Positions 35,128 through 43,900 of a stretch of 64,000 nt of DNA are shown in pieces; within the stretch, counting starts at the first letter, position 1, and the number at the start of each line of letters is the position of its first letter. The position numbers and the translations under genes were made by a program. A model generated the notes under the pieces. It ran no database searches. It was not told the DNA's origin and saw only the letters and a list, made by a program, of their open reading frames with translations. The stretch comes from Sphingomonas_B tabacisoli (GTDB lineage Bacteria > Pseudomonadota > Alphaproteobacteria > Sphingomonadales > Sphingomonadaceae): positions 1,364,001 to 1,428,000 of the forward strand of contig NZ_JBHUDY010000001.1 of the NCBI RefSeq assembly GCF_042678385.1. The letters run 5' to 3'.

Positions 35128-36083
35128 TGCGCGCCGCCGTGCTCGCCGCGCCGGGCGAGATCCGGATCGAGGAAGCTGCGCTTCCCGAGCCCGGCCCGGG
35201 CGAGGTCCGCATCCGGCTGGAAGGCTGCGGCGTTTGCGCGTCGAACCTCGAACCTTGGGCGGGTCTCGAATGGGTGACCTATCCCGGCGCGCCGGGCGGG
35301 CTTGGCCATGAAGGCTGGGGCAGGATCGATGCGGTCGGGGAGGGAGTGACGGGCCTCGCGCCCGGCGATCGCGTGGCCGCACTTTCCTACCAGAGCTTCG
35401 CGGATTATGACCTCGCCCCCGCCCCGGCGGTGGTGAAGCTGCCGCCCGAACTCGACGGCAAGCCCTTTCCGGGCGAGCCGCTCGGCTGCGCGTTCAATAT
35501 CTTCCGGCGCAGCGATATCCGCGCCGGCCAGACGGTCGCGATCGTCGGCATCGGATTTCTGGGCGCAGTGCTGACGCGGTTGGCGAGCGAGGCGGGCGCG
35601 CGCGTGATCGCGATCTCGCGGCGGCAGGAATCGTTGGACCTCGCCCGCTACTACGGCGCCACCGAGACGATTCCGATGCACGACCATTGGGCGATCATCG
35701 ATCAGGTGAAGGCGTTGACCGGCGAGGCGATGTGCGAACGCGTCATCGAAGCGGTCGGCAAGCAATGGCCGCTCGATCTCGCCACCGCGCTGACCGGCTT
35801 TGGCGGCAAGCTGATCGTCGCCGGCTATCACCAGGACGGGCCGCGCCAGGTGAACATGCAGGAATGGAACTGGAAGGGGATCGACGTCATCAACGCGCAC
35901 GAGCGCGAACTCGGCGTCCAGATGCGGGGCTTGCGCGAAGCAGTGGACGCCGTGGCGAGCGGCCGGCTCGATCCGGAGCCACTATACACGCATCGCTATC
36001 CGCTCGAACGGCTCGGGGAGGCGCTCGACGCGACGCGCGACAAGCCGGGCGCGTTCGTCAAGGCGCTGGTGACATTCGCATGA
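35127..36083 (+). CDS. Zinc-dependent alcohol dehydrogenase family protein
   Basis: This 318-residue medium-chain dehydrogenase has the zinc/catalytic region GCGVCASNLEPW and GHEGWGRIDAVGEGV near the start and the Rossmann motif GIGFLGAVLTRLASEAG about residue 150. It lacks the usual four-Cys structural zinc loop. It probably oxidises or reduces a polyol or sugar alcohol. ATG 35127 overlaps the transporter stop by one base; ATG 35118, three codons earlier, is possible. The next gene overlaps by 4 nt. Confidence 0.85.
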   Translation: MRAAVLAAPGEIRIEEAALPEPGPGEVRIRLEGCGVCASNLEPWAGLEWVTYPGAPGGLGHEGWGRIDAVGEGVTGLAPGDRVAALSYQSFADYDLAPAPAVVKLPPELDGKPFPGEPLGCAFNIFRRSDIRAGQTVAIVGIGFLGAVLTRLASEAGARVIAISRRQESLDLARYYGATETIPMHDHWAIIDQVKALTGEAMCERVIEAVGKQWPLDLATALTGFGGKLIVAGYHQDGPRQVNMQEWNWKGIDVINAHERELGVQMRGLREAVDAVASGRLDPEPLYTHRYPLERLGEALDATRDKPGAFVKALVTFA

Positions 36084-37054
36084 GGCCCCGGATCGGCTTT
36101 CTCGGCACCGGCTGGATCGGCCGTCACCGGATGGAAGCGATGCTGGCCACCGGCGCGGTGGAAGCGGCGGCCTTCTGCGATCCCTCGCCGGAGTGCGCGG
36201 CCGAGGCGGGGAAGCTCGCGCCGGACGCGGCACCGGCCGACTCGCTCGAGGGGATGCTGGCGCTCGGCCTCGACGGCATCGTGATCGCGACGCCGAGTGC
36301 GCTTCACGCGGAGCAATCGGTGCAAGCGCTGGAAGCAGGCGCGGCCGTCTTCTGTCAAAAGCCGCTGGGCCGCACGGCGGCGGAAGCTCGGGCGGTCGTG
36401 GAAGCGGCGCGCCAAGCCGACCGGCTGCTGAGCGTCGATCTTTCCTATCGTCACACCGAAGCGATGCGGCGCATCGCCGGCCTGATCCGCGAGGGCGCGC
36501 TGGGCGAAGTCTTCGCTGTCGATCTGGTCTTTCACAACGCCTATGGGCCGGACAAGCCGTGGTTCTACGATCCGGTGCAATCAGGCGGCGGCTGCGTGAT
36601 CGACCTGGGCGTGCACCTTGTCGATCTGGCGCTCTGGGCCTTGGACTTTCCGGAAGTGGAGGCCGTCGATGCGCGCCTGCTGAGTGGCGCGCGCCCGCTC
36701 GCGGCGGGTCAGGTCGAGGACTATGCCGTCGCCCAGTTCCGCGCCGGCGCAGCGGAGATACGGCTGGCCTGCTCCTGGCGGCTTCAGGCCGGACGCGACG
36801 CCGTCATCGAAGCGAGCTTCTATGGCACCCAAGGGGGCGCGGCGCTGCGCAACGTGAACGGCTCCTTCTACGATTTCACCGCCGAACGCTTCTCCGGCAC
36901 CGCGAGCGAGCGTCTGGCGGACCCGCCGGACGCCTGGGGCGGCCGCGCCGCTGCCGCCTGGGCGACGCAACTGGCGGTCTCGCCCGCGTTCGATCCCGCC
37001 GCCGAGCAATTTATCCGCTCGGCAGAGGTGCTCGATCACATTTATGGACGTTAG
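36080..37054 (+). CDS. Gfo/Idh/MocA-family oxidoreductase
   Basis: This 324-residue NAD(P)-dependent oxidoreductase has the N-terminal Rossmann motif FLGTGWIGRHRMEAM, VFCQKPLGRTAAEA (family Lys in EKP-like QKP) and the His-containing GGGCVIDLGVHLVDLA. The family includes inositol dehydrogenases and UDP-sugar oxidases; next to ino1 an inositol-type substrate is attractive but unproven. GSGC-like catalytic Cys is not evident. ATG overlaps the previous stop by 4 nt. Confidence 0.88.
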   Translation: MRPRIGFLGTGWIGRHRMEAMLATGAVEAAAFCDPSPECAAEAGKLAPDAAPADSLEGMLALGLDGIVIATPSALHAEQSVQALEAGAAVFCQKPLGRTAAEARAVVEAARQADRLLSVDLSYRHTEAMRRIAGLIREGALGEVFAVDLVFHNAYGPDKPWFYDPVQSGGGCVIDLGVHLVDLALWALDFPEVEAVDARLLSGARPLAAGQVEDYAVAQFRAGAAEIRLACSWRLQAGRDAVIEASFYGTQGGAALRNVNGSFYDFTAERFSGTASERLADPPDAWGGRAAAAWATQLAVSPAFDPAAEQFIRSAEVLDHIYGR

Positions 37055-37060
37055 AGGTCG

Positions 37061-38113
37061 ATGAAGATCGGCGTCCTGACTTTTCACCGTTGCATCAATT
37101 ACGGCTCCTATTGGCAGGCGCGCTGCCTGGTCGAAGGATTGCGTGCCGCGGGCCATGATGCCGAGCTGCTGGATCACGATTGCCCGGACGTGCGCCGCGC
37201 CGAATGGCGCTGCGCTTTCCAACCGGAATTGCCCCGGCGAACGCCACGGGCGGACTATCGCCTCTATGCCGGCAAAGCGCGGCGCTTCCTCTCGGCGTTC
37301 GACGCGCTGCCCCAATCCCGTCGCTTCCCGCTCGCACAGCCGGAAGAGGCCGGGGCGTATGACGCCATTCTGGTCGGCAGCGACGAGGTCTGGAATTTCC
37401 GCCATCCCTGGTACGGCAGCCAGCCGATCTTTTTCGGGCAGGGGCTCAAGGCCGACCGCGTTATCGCCTACGCCGCGAGCTTCGGCAATCACGACGCGGC
37501 AGACGGCATCCACCCCGACTGGGCCGAGCGGCTGCGCGGGTTCGCGGCTATTTCGGTGCGCGACGACAACAGCCGCCGCCTTGTCGCACAAGGCTTGGGC
37601 GAGGAGCCAGCGCTTGTGCTCGATCCCTGCCTTCAGTTCCCGCCGCCGGAAGCGGAAGGCGAGGGAGGCCAAGCCTATGTCGCTCTGTACGGCCACAGCT
37701 TCCCCGGCTGGTTCCAGTCGGCGATCCGCGCATGGGCGGACGAACGGAAGCTGCCGCTGGTCAGCATCGGCTATAGCAATGACTGGGCCGACGCGCAGCG
37801 GATCGATGTCGGGCCCGAGCAATTCTCCGAGATGATCGGCGGCGCGGTGGCGGTCGCGACCAACTTTTTCCATGGCTGCGTCTTCGCGCTGCACCATCGG
37901 CGGCCCTTTGTGTGCGCGCCGTCGGCCTATCGCTTCAACAAGGTCCGCGACCTGACACGCGAGCTTAACGCCGAACATCATCTCGCCAGCGAAGAGACGC
38001 CCGCCGAAACCTATGCAGAGCTGCTCGAAGCACCGCTCGATCCCGCGATCGGCGCGCGCATAGACACGCTCCGCGCGCGTTCCTCCGCATATCTGGAGGC
38101 CGCGCTTGGCTGA
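37061..38113 (+). CDS. Polysaccharide pyruvyl transferase family protein
   Basis: This 350-residue protein has the family start VLTFHRCINYGSYWQARCL, the central VGSDEVWNFRHPW and the C-terminal TNFFHGCVFALHHRRPFVC. Members add ketal pyruvate from PEP to sugars of capsules or exopolysaccharides. It is preceded by only 6 bp and overlaps the FrhB-like gene by 8 nt. The same pair occurs in many glycan loci. It is likely cytoplasmic. Confidence 0.87.
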   Translation: MKIGVLTFHRCINYGSYWQARCLVEGLRAAGHDAELLDHDCPDVRRAEWRCAFQPELPRRTPRADYRLYAGKARRFLSAFDALPQSRRFPLAQPEEAGAYDAILVGSDEVWNFRHPWYGSQPIFFGQGLKADRVIAYAASFGNHDAADGIHPDWAERLRGFAAISVRDDNSRRLVAQGLGEEPALVLDPCLQFPPPEAEGEGGQAYVALYGHSFPGWFQSAIRAWADERKLPLVSIGYSNDWADAQRIDVGPEQFSEMIGGAVAVATNFFHGCVFALHHRRPFVCAPSAYRFNKVRDLTRELNAEHHLASEETPAETYAELLEAPLDPAIGARIDTLRARSSAYLEAALG

Positions 38114-39491
38114 AGCCGCGCTCAGCCCGCGCCAGATCGACCAGGCCGGGCTGTGCATCGGCTGCGGCGCCTGCGCTGCGGGGCGCGAGGCCATGGCCTG
38201 GGACAGGTTCGGCCAGCTCAAGCCTGCCGGCGCGTGGACCGGCCAGGCGAGCGAGTCCTTCGCCCGCATTTGCCCCTTTTCCCCTGCCGCCCGCGACGAG
38301 ACGGAGATCGCCGACGCCCGGTTCCCGGACGCACGGTTACGCGATCCGCGCATCGGCGCGTACGAAGCGGCCTATGTCGGCCATGTCGCCGAGAACGGCT
38401 TTCGCGCCGGCGGCAGCTCAGGCGGCATGACGAGCTGGGTCGCGGCCGAGCTGCTTCGGCAAGGGCTGGTCGACGGCGTCGCCCATGTCGCTCCGGCAGA
38501 CCCCGAGCAGGACGGTCGCTTCTTCGCCTATCGCATCTCGCGGAGCGAGGCCGAAGTGCAGGGCGGCGCCAGGTCGCGCTACTATCCGGTCGAGCTGTCG
38601 GACGTGCTCGCCGAAATCCGTGCGGTGCCGGGGCGCTACGCCGTTATCGGCATTCCCTGCTTCATCAAGGCCGTCCGCCTGCTGCAGCAGGAGGACCCGA
38701 TCATTGCCGATCGCATCCTTTTCACGCTGGGCCTGTTCTGCGGCCACATGAAAAGCGCGCGGCTTGTCGAGAGCTTCGCCTGGCAGCTTGGAGCGCCGAT
38801 GGAGGAAGTGCGGGCCGTCGAATACCGTCTCAAGAATCCCGACCGCCCGGCGAACTGGTACACCGCCCACCTCACGCTCGCCGATGGCAGCACGCGCTGG
38901 CAGGATTGGTGGCATCTAGCCGATGGCGACTGGGGCGCATCCTTCTTCCAGAATTCGGCCTGCGATTATTGCGACGACGTCGTGGCCGAAACGGCGGACA
39001 TTTCCTTCGGTGACGCCTGGCTGGAGCCCTATTCGTCCGACGGTCGCGGCACCAATGTCGTGATTGTCCGTAGCCCCGTGATCCACCGGCTGGTGCAGCA
39101 TGCGATCTCCGAGCGCCGGCTCGATCTCACGCCCGTCGATCAGGAGTTCATCGTCGAAACCCAGGCCGCGGGCCTGCGTCACCGGCGCGAGGGGCTCGCC
39201 TATCGCCTGAATATTGCCCCGCCGCCGCTCCCGCTCCGCAAGCGCGTCCAACCGGGCGGACAGGCGCTGCCGCTCCGCCGCAAGTTCGTGTACCACGCCC
39301 GCCGTGCCATCGCCCGCTGGAGCCATCCTGTGGCCGCCTTTGCGCACCGGCGGCACCTGCCGAGCCTGTATGTGGGCTGGGCGCGAGTGGCGCTGCACCT
39401 CTATCAGGCGATTACTTACCTCCGAGGACCCTTAGGCCGCGTGATAGCGTTCGCCGAATTCCTGACAAACCGCTCGCGCCCCGTCACGTAA
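38106..39491 (+). CDS. FrhB-like iron-sulfur oxidoreductase (F420 hydrogenase beta family)
   Basis: This 461-residue protein begins with a ferredoxin-like [4Fe-4S] site (C17, C20, C23 and C56 in CPF) and has a second cysteine set, C185 (GIPCF), C212 (LFCGHM) and C286/C289 (CDYCDD), as in FrhB/FpoF. The GGSSGGMTSW flavin region is present. No F420 biosynthesis is suggested here, so it probably uses FAD and another donor. The only good start is TTG 38106, because an internal ATG would remove the cluster. It has a helical C-terminal tail. Confidence 0.83.
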   Translation: MAEAALSPRQIDQAGLCIGCGACAAGREAMAWDRFGQLKPAGAWTGQASESFARICPFSPAARDETEIADARFPDARLRDPRIGAYEAAYVGHVAENGFRAGGSSGGMTSWVAAELLRQGLVDGVAHVAPADPEQDGRFFAYRISRSEAEVQGGARSRYYPVELSDVLAEIRAVPGRYAVIGIPCFIKAVRLLQQEDPIIADRILFTLGLFCGHMKSARLVESFAWQLGAPMEEVRAVEYRLKNPDRPANWYTAHLTLADGSTRWQDWWHLADGDWGASFFQNSACDYCDDVVAETADISFGDAWLEPYSSDGRGTNVVIVRSPVIHRLVQHAISERRLDLTPVDQEFIVETQAAGLRHRREGLAYRLNIAPPPLPLRKRVQPGGQALPLRRKFVYHARRAIARWSHPVAAFAHRRHLPSLYVGWARVALHLYQAITYLRGPLGRVIAFAEFLTNRSRPVT

Positions 39492-39567
39492 GAGTCACGC
39501 GAATTTCCCTGTGATTACGCGCGCGTTATGTTCATATCGGGCGCGCAACCTGTCAAAGCGGCCCCGC

Positions 39568-40233
39568 ATGAACCCGTTTCCCCAGGACATTTTCACCGAG
39601 CCTGCCGAGGTCGATCCGGACACGCTTGCCAATCTGGGACCGCTCAGGCGGCTTGCCGGGCGGTGGCAAGGAGAGGAGGGTGTCGACCTCAACCCGAAGG
39701 CCGACGGCCCGGAGCGGCGCGCGTTCATCGAGCAGATCACGTTCGACGCGATCGATCCGCAGGCGAACGGGCCGCAGCTTTTCTATGGCCTGCGCTATCA
39801 TATCCACATCACGACCCGGGAAGAGGACATCACTTTCCACGATCAGGTCGGCTATTGGCTGTGGGAGCCGGCGACCGGGCTGGTGCTGCAGACGCTGGCG
39901 ATCCCCCGTGGGCAGGTGGCGCTTGCGTCGGGACACGCCAAGCCGGGCGATGACCTTCTCTCGCTGAGCGCGGCGCGCGGCCAGACCGAATACGGGATCT
40001 GCTCGACGGCCTTTCTGGAATATGCATTTCGTACCGACAGCTATCGCATCGACATCGCTTTCGAGGGCGAGGATGCGTGGAGTTACGATATCCGCACGAT
40101 GCTGACTGTCCATGGCCGCCCGGAGCCGTTCGAGCATCACGATCGGAACCGGCTGAAGCGCATCGGGCCGGCGACGCCCAACCCGCTGATGCAGATCATG
40201 GCGCGGCGAGCGGAGGACGCGCCGCCGCGCTAA
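39568..40233 (+). CDS. Nitrobindin-like heme-binding beta-barrel protein
   Basis: This 221-residue protein has the short beta-barrel motif LRRLAGRWQGEEGVDLN and later QVGYWLWEPATGLVLQ, matching the nitrobindin/DUF1794 (THAP4-like) family, which binds haem through a C-terminal His. The start is taken at ATG 39568 rather than an earlier in-frame codon that would add an unstructured 19-residue leader. It could bind NO-type ligands. It converges with the FkbM gene, overlapping by 4 nt. Confidence 0.83.
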   Translation: MNPFPQDIFTEPAEVDPDTLANLGPLRRLAGRWQGEEGVDLNPKADGPERRAFIEQITFDAIDPQANGPQLFYGLRYHIHITTREEDITFHDQVGYWLWEPATGLVLQTLAIPRGQVALASGHAKPGDDLLSLSAARGQTEYGICSTAFLEYAFRTDSYRIDIAFEGEDAWSYDIRTMLTVHGRPEPFEHHDRNRLKRIGPATPNPLMQIMARRAEDAPPR

Positions 40234-41060
40234 GCGCGGATGAGCGCGATGTCGTGAATGCCTTCGTGTCCGTCCACATACGGGGCGGGGTCGGCGATTG
40301 TCGCCCTGGCGTAGTGGTCGAAACCATAGCTGTTGGGGATGCGAAAGGGCCTGAAGCCCTGTTCCAGATAGAGCGGCAGCCAGTCGAGCGGGGTGCCGTC
40401 GCTCCACGCTTCGCAGACGATGACGAGATCGGGCGCCATTTTCGGCACGACGCTCGCGATATCCCGCATCACCGGGCCTTCCATGCCCTCGACGTCGATC
40501 TTGATGAGCGACACGTCCGGGAGGTCCTCGGCAGGGATCAGGTCCTCGAACCGGCGGAGCTCGATGCCGTCGGCGGCAGGCTCGGCAAAGGCGTTGCGGC
40601 CGGAATTGTGCCGGTCGTACGTCATTGCGCGCCGCTCCGCCCGGTCGGATATGCCGTAAGGGAGCACCTGCACGTTCGACAGGCCGTTGTGCTTCACTGT
40701 CCAGTCCAGCTTCTCCAGCGTGGGCGGGCACGGCTCGACGGCGTAGACCTGCCGGGCGACCCGGCTCATCACGATCGTGAAATAGCCGATATTGGCGCCG
40801 ATATCGACGGCCACCCTATCAGGCTTAAGATGCGCCTTGATGAAAGCCGTGATCTCCGGCTCCCAGACATGAAAGCAGGCGATGCGGGAGTCGATGAAGT
40901 CGCCGGGCGACAACAGCATGGCGCCGAGCCCTGGAATGTCGGTCGGGTAGGGGCCGGGGAAAAGCATCGCCGCTCGACGCACGGCCCTGGCATATTGCGC
41001 GCGCGTCCAGATCGGCAGAAAGGTCCAGCGCGCCGGCGCGGTTATCCCCCGAAACTGCAT
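40230..41060 (-). CDS. FkbM-family methyltransferase
   Basis: This 276-residue class I methyltransferase has VAVDIGANIGYFTIVMSRVA (SAM motif I), the acidic VEPCPPTLEKL and the FkbM hallmark IKIDVEGMEGPVM. Such enzymes O-methylate sugars in glycans. ATG at 41060 is favoured by a GGGGGAAG site five nt upstream; an ATG four codons earlier (41072) has a weak site. It is the last gene of the leftward run 43748-40230, with small gaps. Confidence 0.88.
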   Translation of the reverse strand: MQFRGITAPARWTFLPIWTRAQYARAVRRAAMLFPGPYPTDIPGLGAMLLSPGDFIDSRIACFHVWEPEITAFIKAHLKPDRVAVDIGANIGYFTIVMSRVARQVYAVEPCPPTLEKLDWTVKHNGLSNVQVLPYGISDRAERRAMTYDRHNSGRNAFAEPAADGIELRRFEDLIPAEDLPDVSLIKIDVEGMEGPVMRDIASVVPKMAPDLVIVCEAWSDGTPLDWLPLYLEQGFRPFRIPNSYGFDHYARATIADPAPYVDGHEGIHDIALIRA

Positions 41061-41110
41061 ATCTTCCCCCATTTTGAACGACCGTCAGGAGCGTTCGAAA
41101 TTCGAAGAAA

Positions 41111-41860
41111 CTATGTTCGGACCCAGAAGGTTTTTTTGGCGCCGGCCGCTTCGATCATGTGCGCGACGCTCGTCGGCCTGAGGCCCATGCGTTCCAGCCC
41201 GTCGATCACGCGTTCGGCAAGTTCGGCGCGGTCGAACGGTGGGTGAGGGTCGCCGGGCGGCGTCTCGAAGCCGTCGTGGAGCAGTGCGATCTCGCCGCCT
41301 TTCACGGTGTCGAGCAGGCGCTGGGCGGCCGCTTCGGCGGTCCGCTCTTGCCATTCGAAGGCGGAGGGTGCCCAGACGACTGTCTCGAGCCCGAGCCGGT
41401 TGGCTACGCCGATCACCGACAAATTCTGTGCCCCGAAGGGCGGGCGGAAACGCGTCACAGGCACGCCGGCGATCTTTTCGAGCAATTCGTGCGCCACGCG
41501 GATTCGTGTGCCCATTTCGGATCGGGACATCCTCGTCAGCCGGTCGTGGCGATCGCAGTGAAGCGCGACTTCGTGCCCTTCGGCAACCATGCGCCGGATC
41601 AGATCGGGATGGTTCGCGGCAAGATCGGTCAGCACGAAGAAGCTGGCCGAGACGCCGCGCCGCTGCAGCAGGTCGAGGATGCGCGGCGTGACCTCGGGAT
41701 CGGGGCCGTCGTCGAACGTGAGCGCGACCAGATTTGTCGGGCGGGCGGCCTTCAGCACCGATCCGAACGGCTCGAGCACGCGATCGGCCATGTCATGCAC
41801 GCGAGTGCGCGCCGAAGGAGGCATCGCGCGCGCGAGCTGGCGGAGGCCGGCCGTGATCAT
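41111..41860 (-). CDS. Polysaccharide deacetylase (NodB-like)
   Basis: This 249-residue NodB-fold carbohydrate esterase has motif 1 LTFDDGPDP, motif 2 HCDRHDRL (metal-binding H-x3-H), motif 3 RPPFGAQN and a final IALLHDG. It would remove N-acetyl groups from a surface sugar. There is no obvious signal peptide, only a basic N-terminus with one hydrophobic stretch, so its location is uncertain. It lies 6 bp after the methyltransferase gene. Confidence 0.9.
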   Translation of the reverse strand: MITAGLRQLARAMPPSARTRVHDMADRVLEPFGSVLKAARPTNLVALTFDDGPDPEVTPRILDLLQRRGVSASFFVLTDLAANHPDLIRRMVAEGHEVALHCDRHDRLTRMSRSEMGTRIRVAHELLEKIAGVPVTRFRPPFGAQNLSVIGVANRLGLETVVWAPSAFEWQERTAEAAAQRLLDTVKGGEIALLHDGFETPPGDPHPPFDRAELAERVIDGLERMGLRPTSVAHMIEAAGAKKTFWVRT

Positions 41861-41866
41861 GCTTGC

Positions 41867-42511
41867 TTATATGGCCGATTTTGCCCGCGCGGCATAGCAG
41901 GAGACGGTCCAGCCGGTCATTGGCGGAGTCTGCCGCTTGACCAGTACCGAATCGACAATGTCGAATTCGGCGGCGACAGCGCGGTGCAAGGCGATGTCGC
42001 CAGGATGCCGCAGAACGGAAGTGAGCAGCCAGCCTCCCTCGTTCAATGCGGCATGGAGCTTTGCGAGCGCAGCAGGTAGGTCCTCGATATAATAAAGGAC
42101 TTCGTTGCAGACGATCACGTCGAACTTGCCGAGCGCAGGATCCGGCAGATGGGCGACGTGAAAGCTGCCCGCCGTGCCGCGGTCCGTTCGCGCCGCCTCG
42201 ATCGCCTTTGCCGAGGGGTCGATGCCGACATATTCGGCGATCGGCACGCCAGCCAGGCGATCCAGCAACAAACCCACGCCGCAGCCGACGTCAAGCAGGC
42301 GCACGGGTTCGGTACGCGCGGTCAGATAGGCGTGCAGCACGCCGTATCGGCCGCGCTCCCTGAAGCTGCCGTAAAAGCCAAGCTTGCCGCTGGCATATTC
42401 CCGGTCCCAATCCTCCGGGCTCAGCACCCATTGGCGCTTGTAGGGGAGAACGCCGTACCGAACGCCGAGATCGCGGGCGAGACGCCTAGCTCGCGTGAGC
42501 AACTTCGGCAT
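41867..42511 (-). CDS. Class I SAM-dependent methyltransferase
   Basis: This 214-residue protein has the SAM motif LLDVGCGVGLLLDRLAG, GIDPSAKAIEAAR and FDVIVCNEVLYYIED. Start ATG 42511 overlaps the upstream glycosyltransferase end by 26 nt; a start eight codons earlier is possible. It is likely a sugar or lipid methyltransferase of the glycan operon; the substrate is unknown. Confidence 0.83.
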   Translation of the reverse strand: MPKLLTRARRLARDLGVRYGVLPYKRQWVLSPEDWDREYASGKLGFYGSFRERGRYGVLHAYLTARTEPVRLLDVGCGVGLLLDRLAGVPIAEYVGIDPSAKAIEAARTDRGTAGSFHVAHLPDPALGKFDVIVCNEVLYYIEDLPAALAKLHAALNEGGWLLTSVLRHPGDIALHRAVAAEFDIVDSVLVKRQTPPMTGWTVSCYAARAKSAI

Positions 42512-43748
42512 CTTGTCGGTCGAGTGCCGCAGCAACCGACGTTACCACGCGGCGAGCCCAGGCGTCCCAGTTCAGCGCCTCGCGGCTGAGCCGGAACGCT
42601 GCCTCCGCCATTTCGCGATAGCGCTTCGGATCAGACATGATCTCGACGATCGCATCGGCGAACGCATCCGCCGGCTTGCCTTCTTCGATCAGGATTCCGG
42701 TTTCGCCGCTGATGACGTTGCCGCTGACGCCGCCAGTATCGTAGCTGACAACGGGCAGGCCATAGGACGCGCTTTCGGCGTTCACGATGCCCAGCGCTTC
42801 GAACTGCGTCGGCAGCATGAAGATGTGCGCGTGACGGAACAAGTCTTCCAACCGCTCGCGCCCCTGGGGCGTGTTCTTGCTGATGAAGCCGTGGAAAGTG
42901 ATGCCGTCGATGTTCGGGGGCGGGTCGCTGGGGGCGCATCCAACGATGTCGAGCTCCACCGCATGGCCGCGTTCCCGGAGCAGGCGGAACGTCTGCAGCA
43001 CGATATCGCCGCCCTTGCCGGCCCAGTCGACGCCGACGAAAAGCAGCCGCCAGGGACTTTCCGGGCGCTGATCGACCGGAATCGGTGCGGTCGCTTCCAG
43101 ATTGGCGCCCCAAGGAATCTGGAACGTCCTTTCAGGATCGGCCCCGAAATGCTCGACGGCGGAGGACCGGGCCCAGCGGGACGGGAAAGTCGCGACCATG
43201 GCGCTGCGGATCGCGTGACCTTCGAGGAGGTCGGCGTCGCGCTTGTAGCCGGGGCTGAGCTTGCGGAAATGGATATTATAGTCCTGCATCGCAAAGAACG
43301 TCGCGTCGGACACGAAGACCGTCGGCACCTTTCCGGCAAGCTGCGCGGCAACCGGCGTGATCGCCACCACGACCACCGCGTCGCAATCGGCGTTCGCCAG
43401 GCGATTGGCGGCACCGCGGCAGCCCAGGCCGCTCCAGAAAGGAGACCAATAGGGGTCGTAGCGCTGGTTCGAAAGACGGCGGACGATGCGGCGCGGCAAA
43501 TCGAACCAGGCCGGCCAAGGCTTGCGCACGATCTCCACAACGTCGGCATGGTCCTGGAGCGCCTGCAGCATGTGAAACGGCGTGCCGGACCAGATGCCCA
43601 CATTCAGCGGATCGCCCGAGCAGACAAAGCCAAGCCGCAGCGGGCGGACACCCGGTCGCGGACGCCCCAAGACGGGCTCCGTGCCAAGCGTGGCGCCCGG
43701 CGGCTCACTCTGTTTCAACATCGGCCGAGTCAATTCCACACAATCCAT
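42486..43748 (-). CDS. Glycosyltransferase family 4
   Basis: This 420-residue GT-B enzyme has a long N-terminal region (LRLGFVCSGDPLNVGIWSG) and the retaining GT4 motif QFEALGIVNAESASYGLPVV with E-x7-E. The donor is probably a nucleotide sugar. The start ATG 43748 has a GGAG site 10 nt upstream; a second ATG at 43721 is possible, and the longer frame to 44597 is a shadow of the neighbouring gene. First gene of the leftward glycan run. Confidence 0.87.
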   Translation of the reverse strand: MDCVELTRPMLKQSEPPGATLGTEPVLGRPRPGVRPLRLGFVCSGDPLNVGIWSGTPFHMLQALQDHADVVEIVRKPWPAWFDLPRRIVRRLSNQRYDPYWSPFWSGLGCRGAANRLANADCDAVVVVAITPVAAQLAGKVPTVFVSDATFFAMQDYNIHFRKLSPGYKRDADLLEGHAIRSAMVATFPSRWARSSAVEHFGADPERTFQIPWGANLEATAPIPVDQRPESPWRLLFVGVDWAGKGGDIVLQTFRLLRERGHAVELDIVGCAPSDPPPNIDGITFHGFISKNTPQGRERLEDLFRHAHIFMLPTQFEALGIVNAESASYGLPVVSYDTGGVSGNVISGETGILIEEGKPADAFADAIVEIMSDPKRYREMAEAAFRLSREALNWDAWARRVVTSVAAALDRQDAEVAHAS

Positions 43749-43900
43749 GGGACGACAACTCCAGCGATGCCAGCACCGTGTGACGATCAAGTTAACCAAA
43801 CGCGGGGCGGCCCCAGCTTCGTCAAACTCGTCGAGAGCGTTCCGGCTCCGTGCGGGGGCGAAAAAAGTTTTGATTGCGAAACATATGCTGGTCCGACGCG

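Noticed and set aside
38106..39491. F420-dependent metabolism.
   Set aside because: Only an FrhB-like protein is present; no F420 synthesis or F420-dependent enzymes are visible and the family is wider than F420 users.
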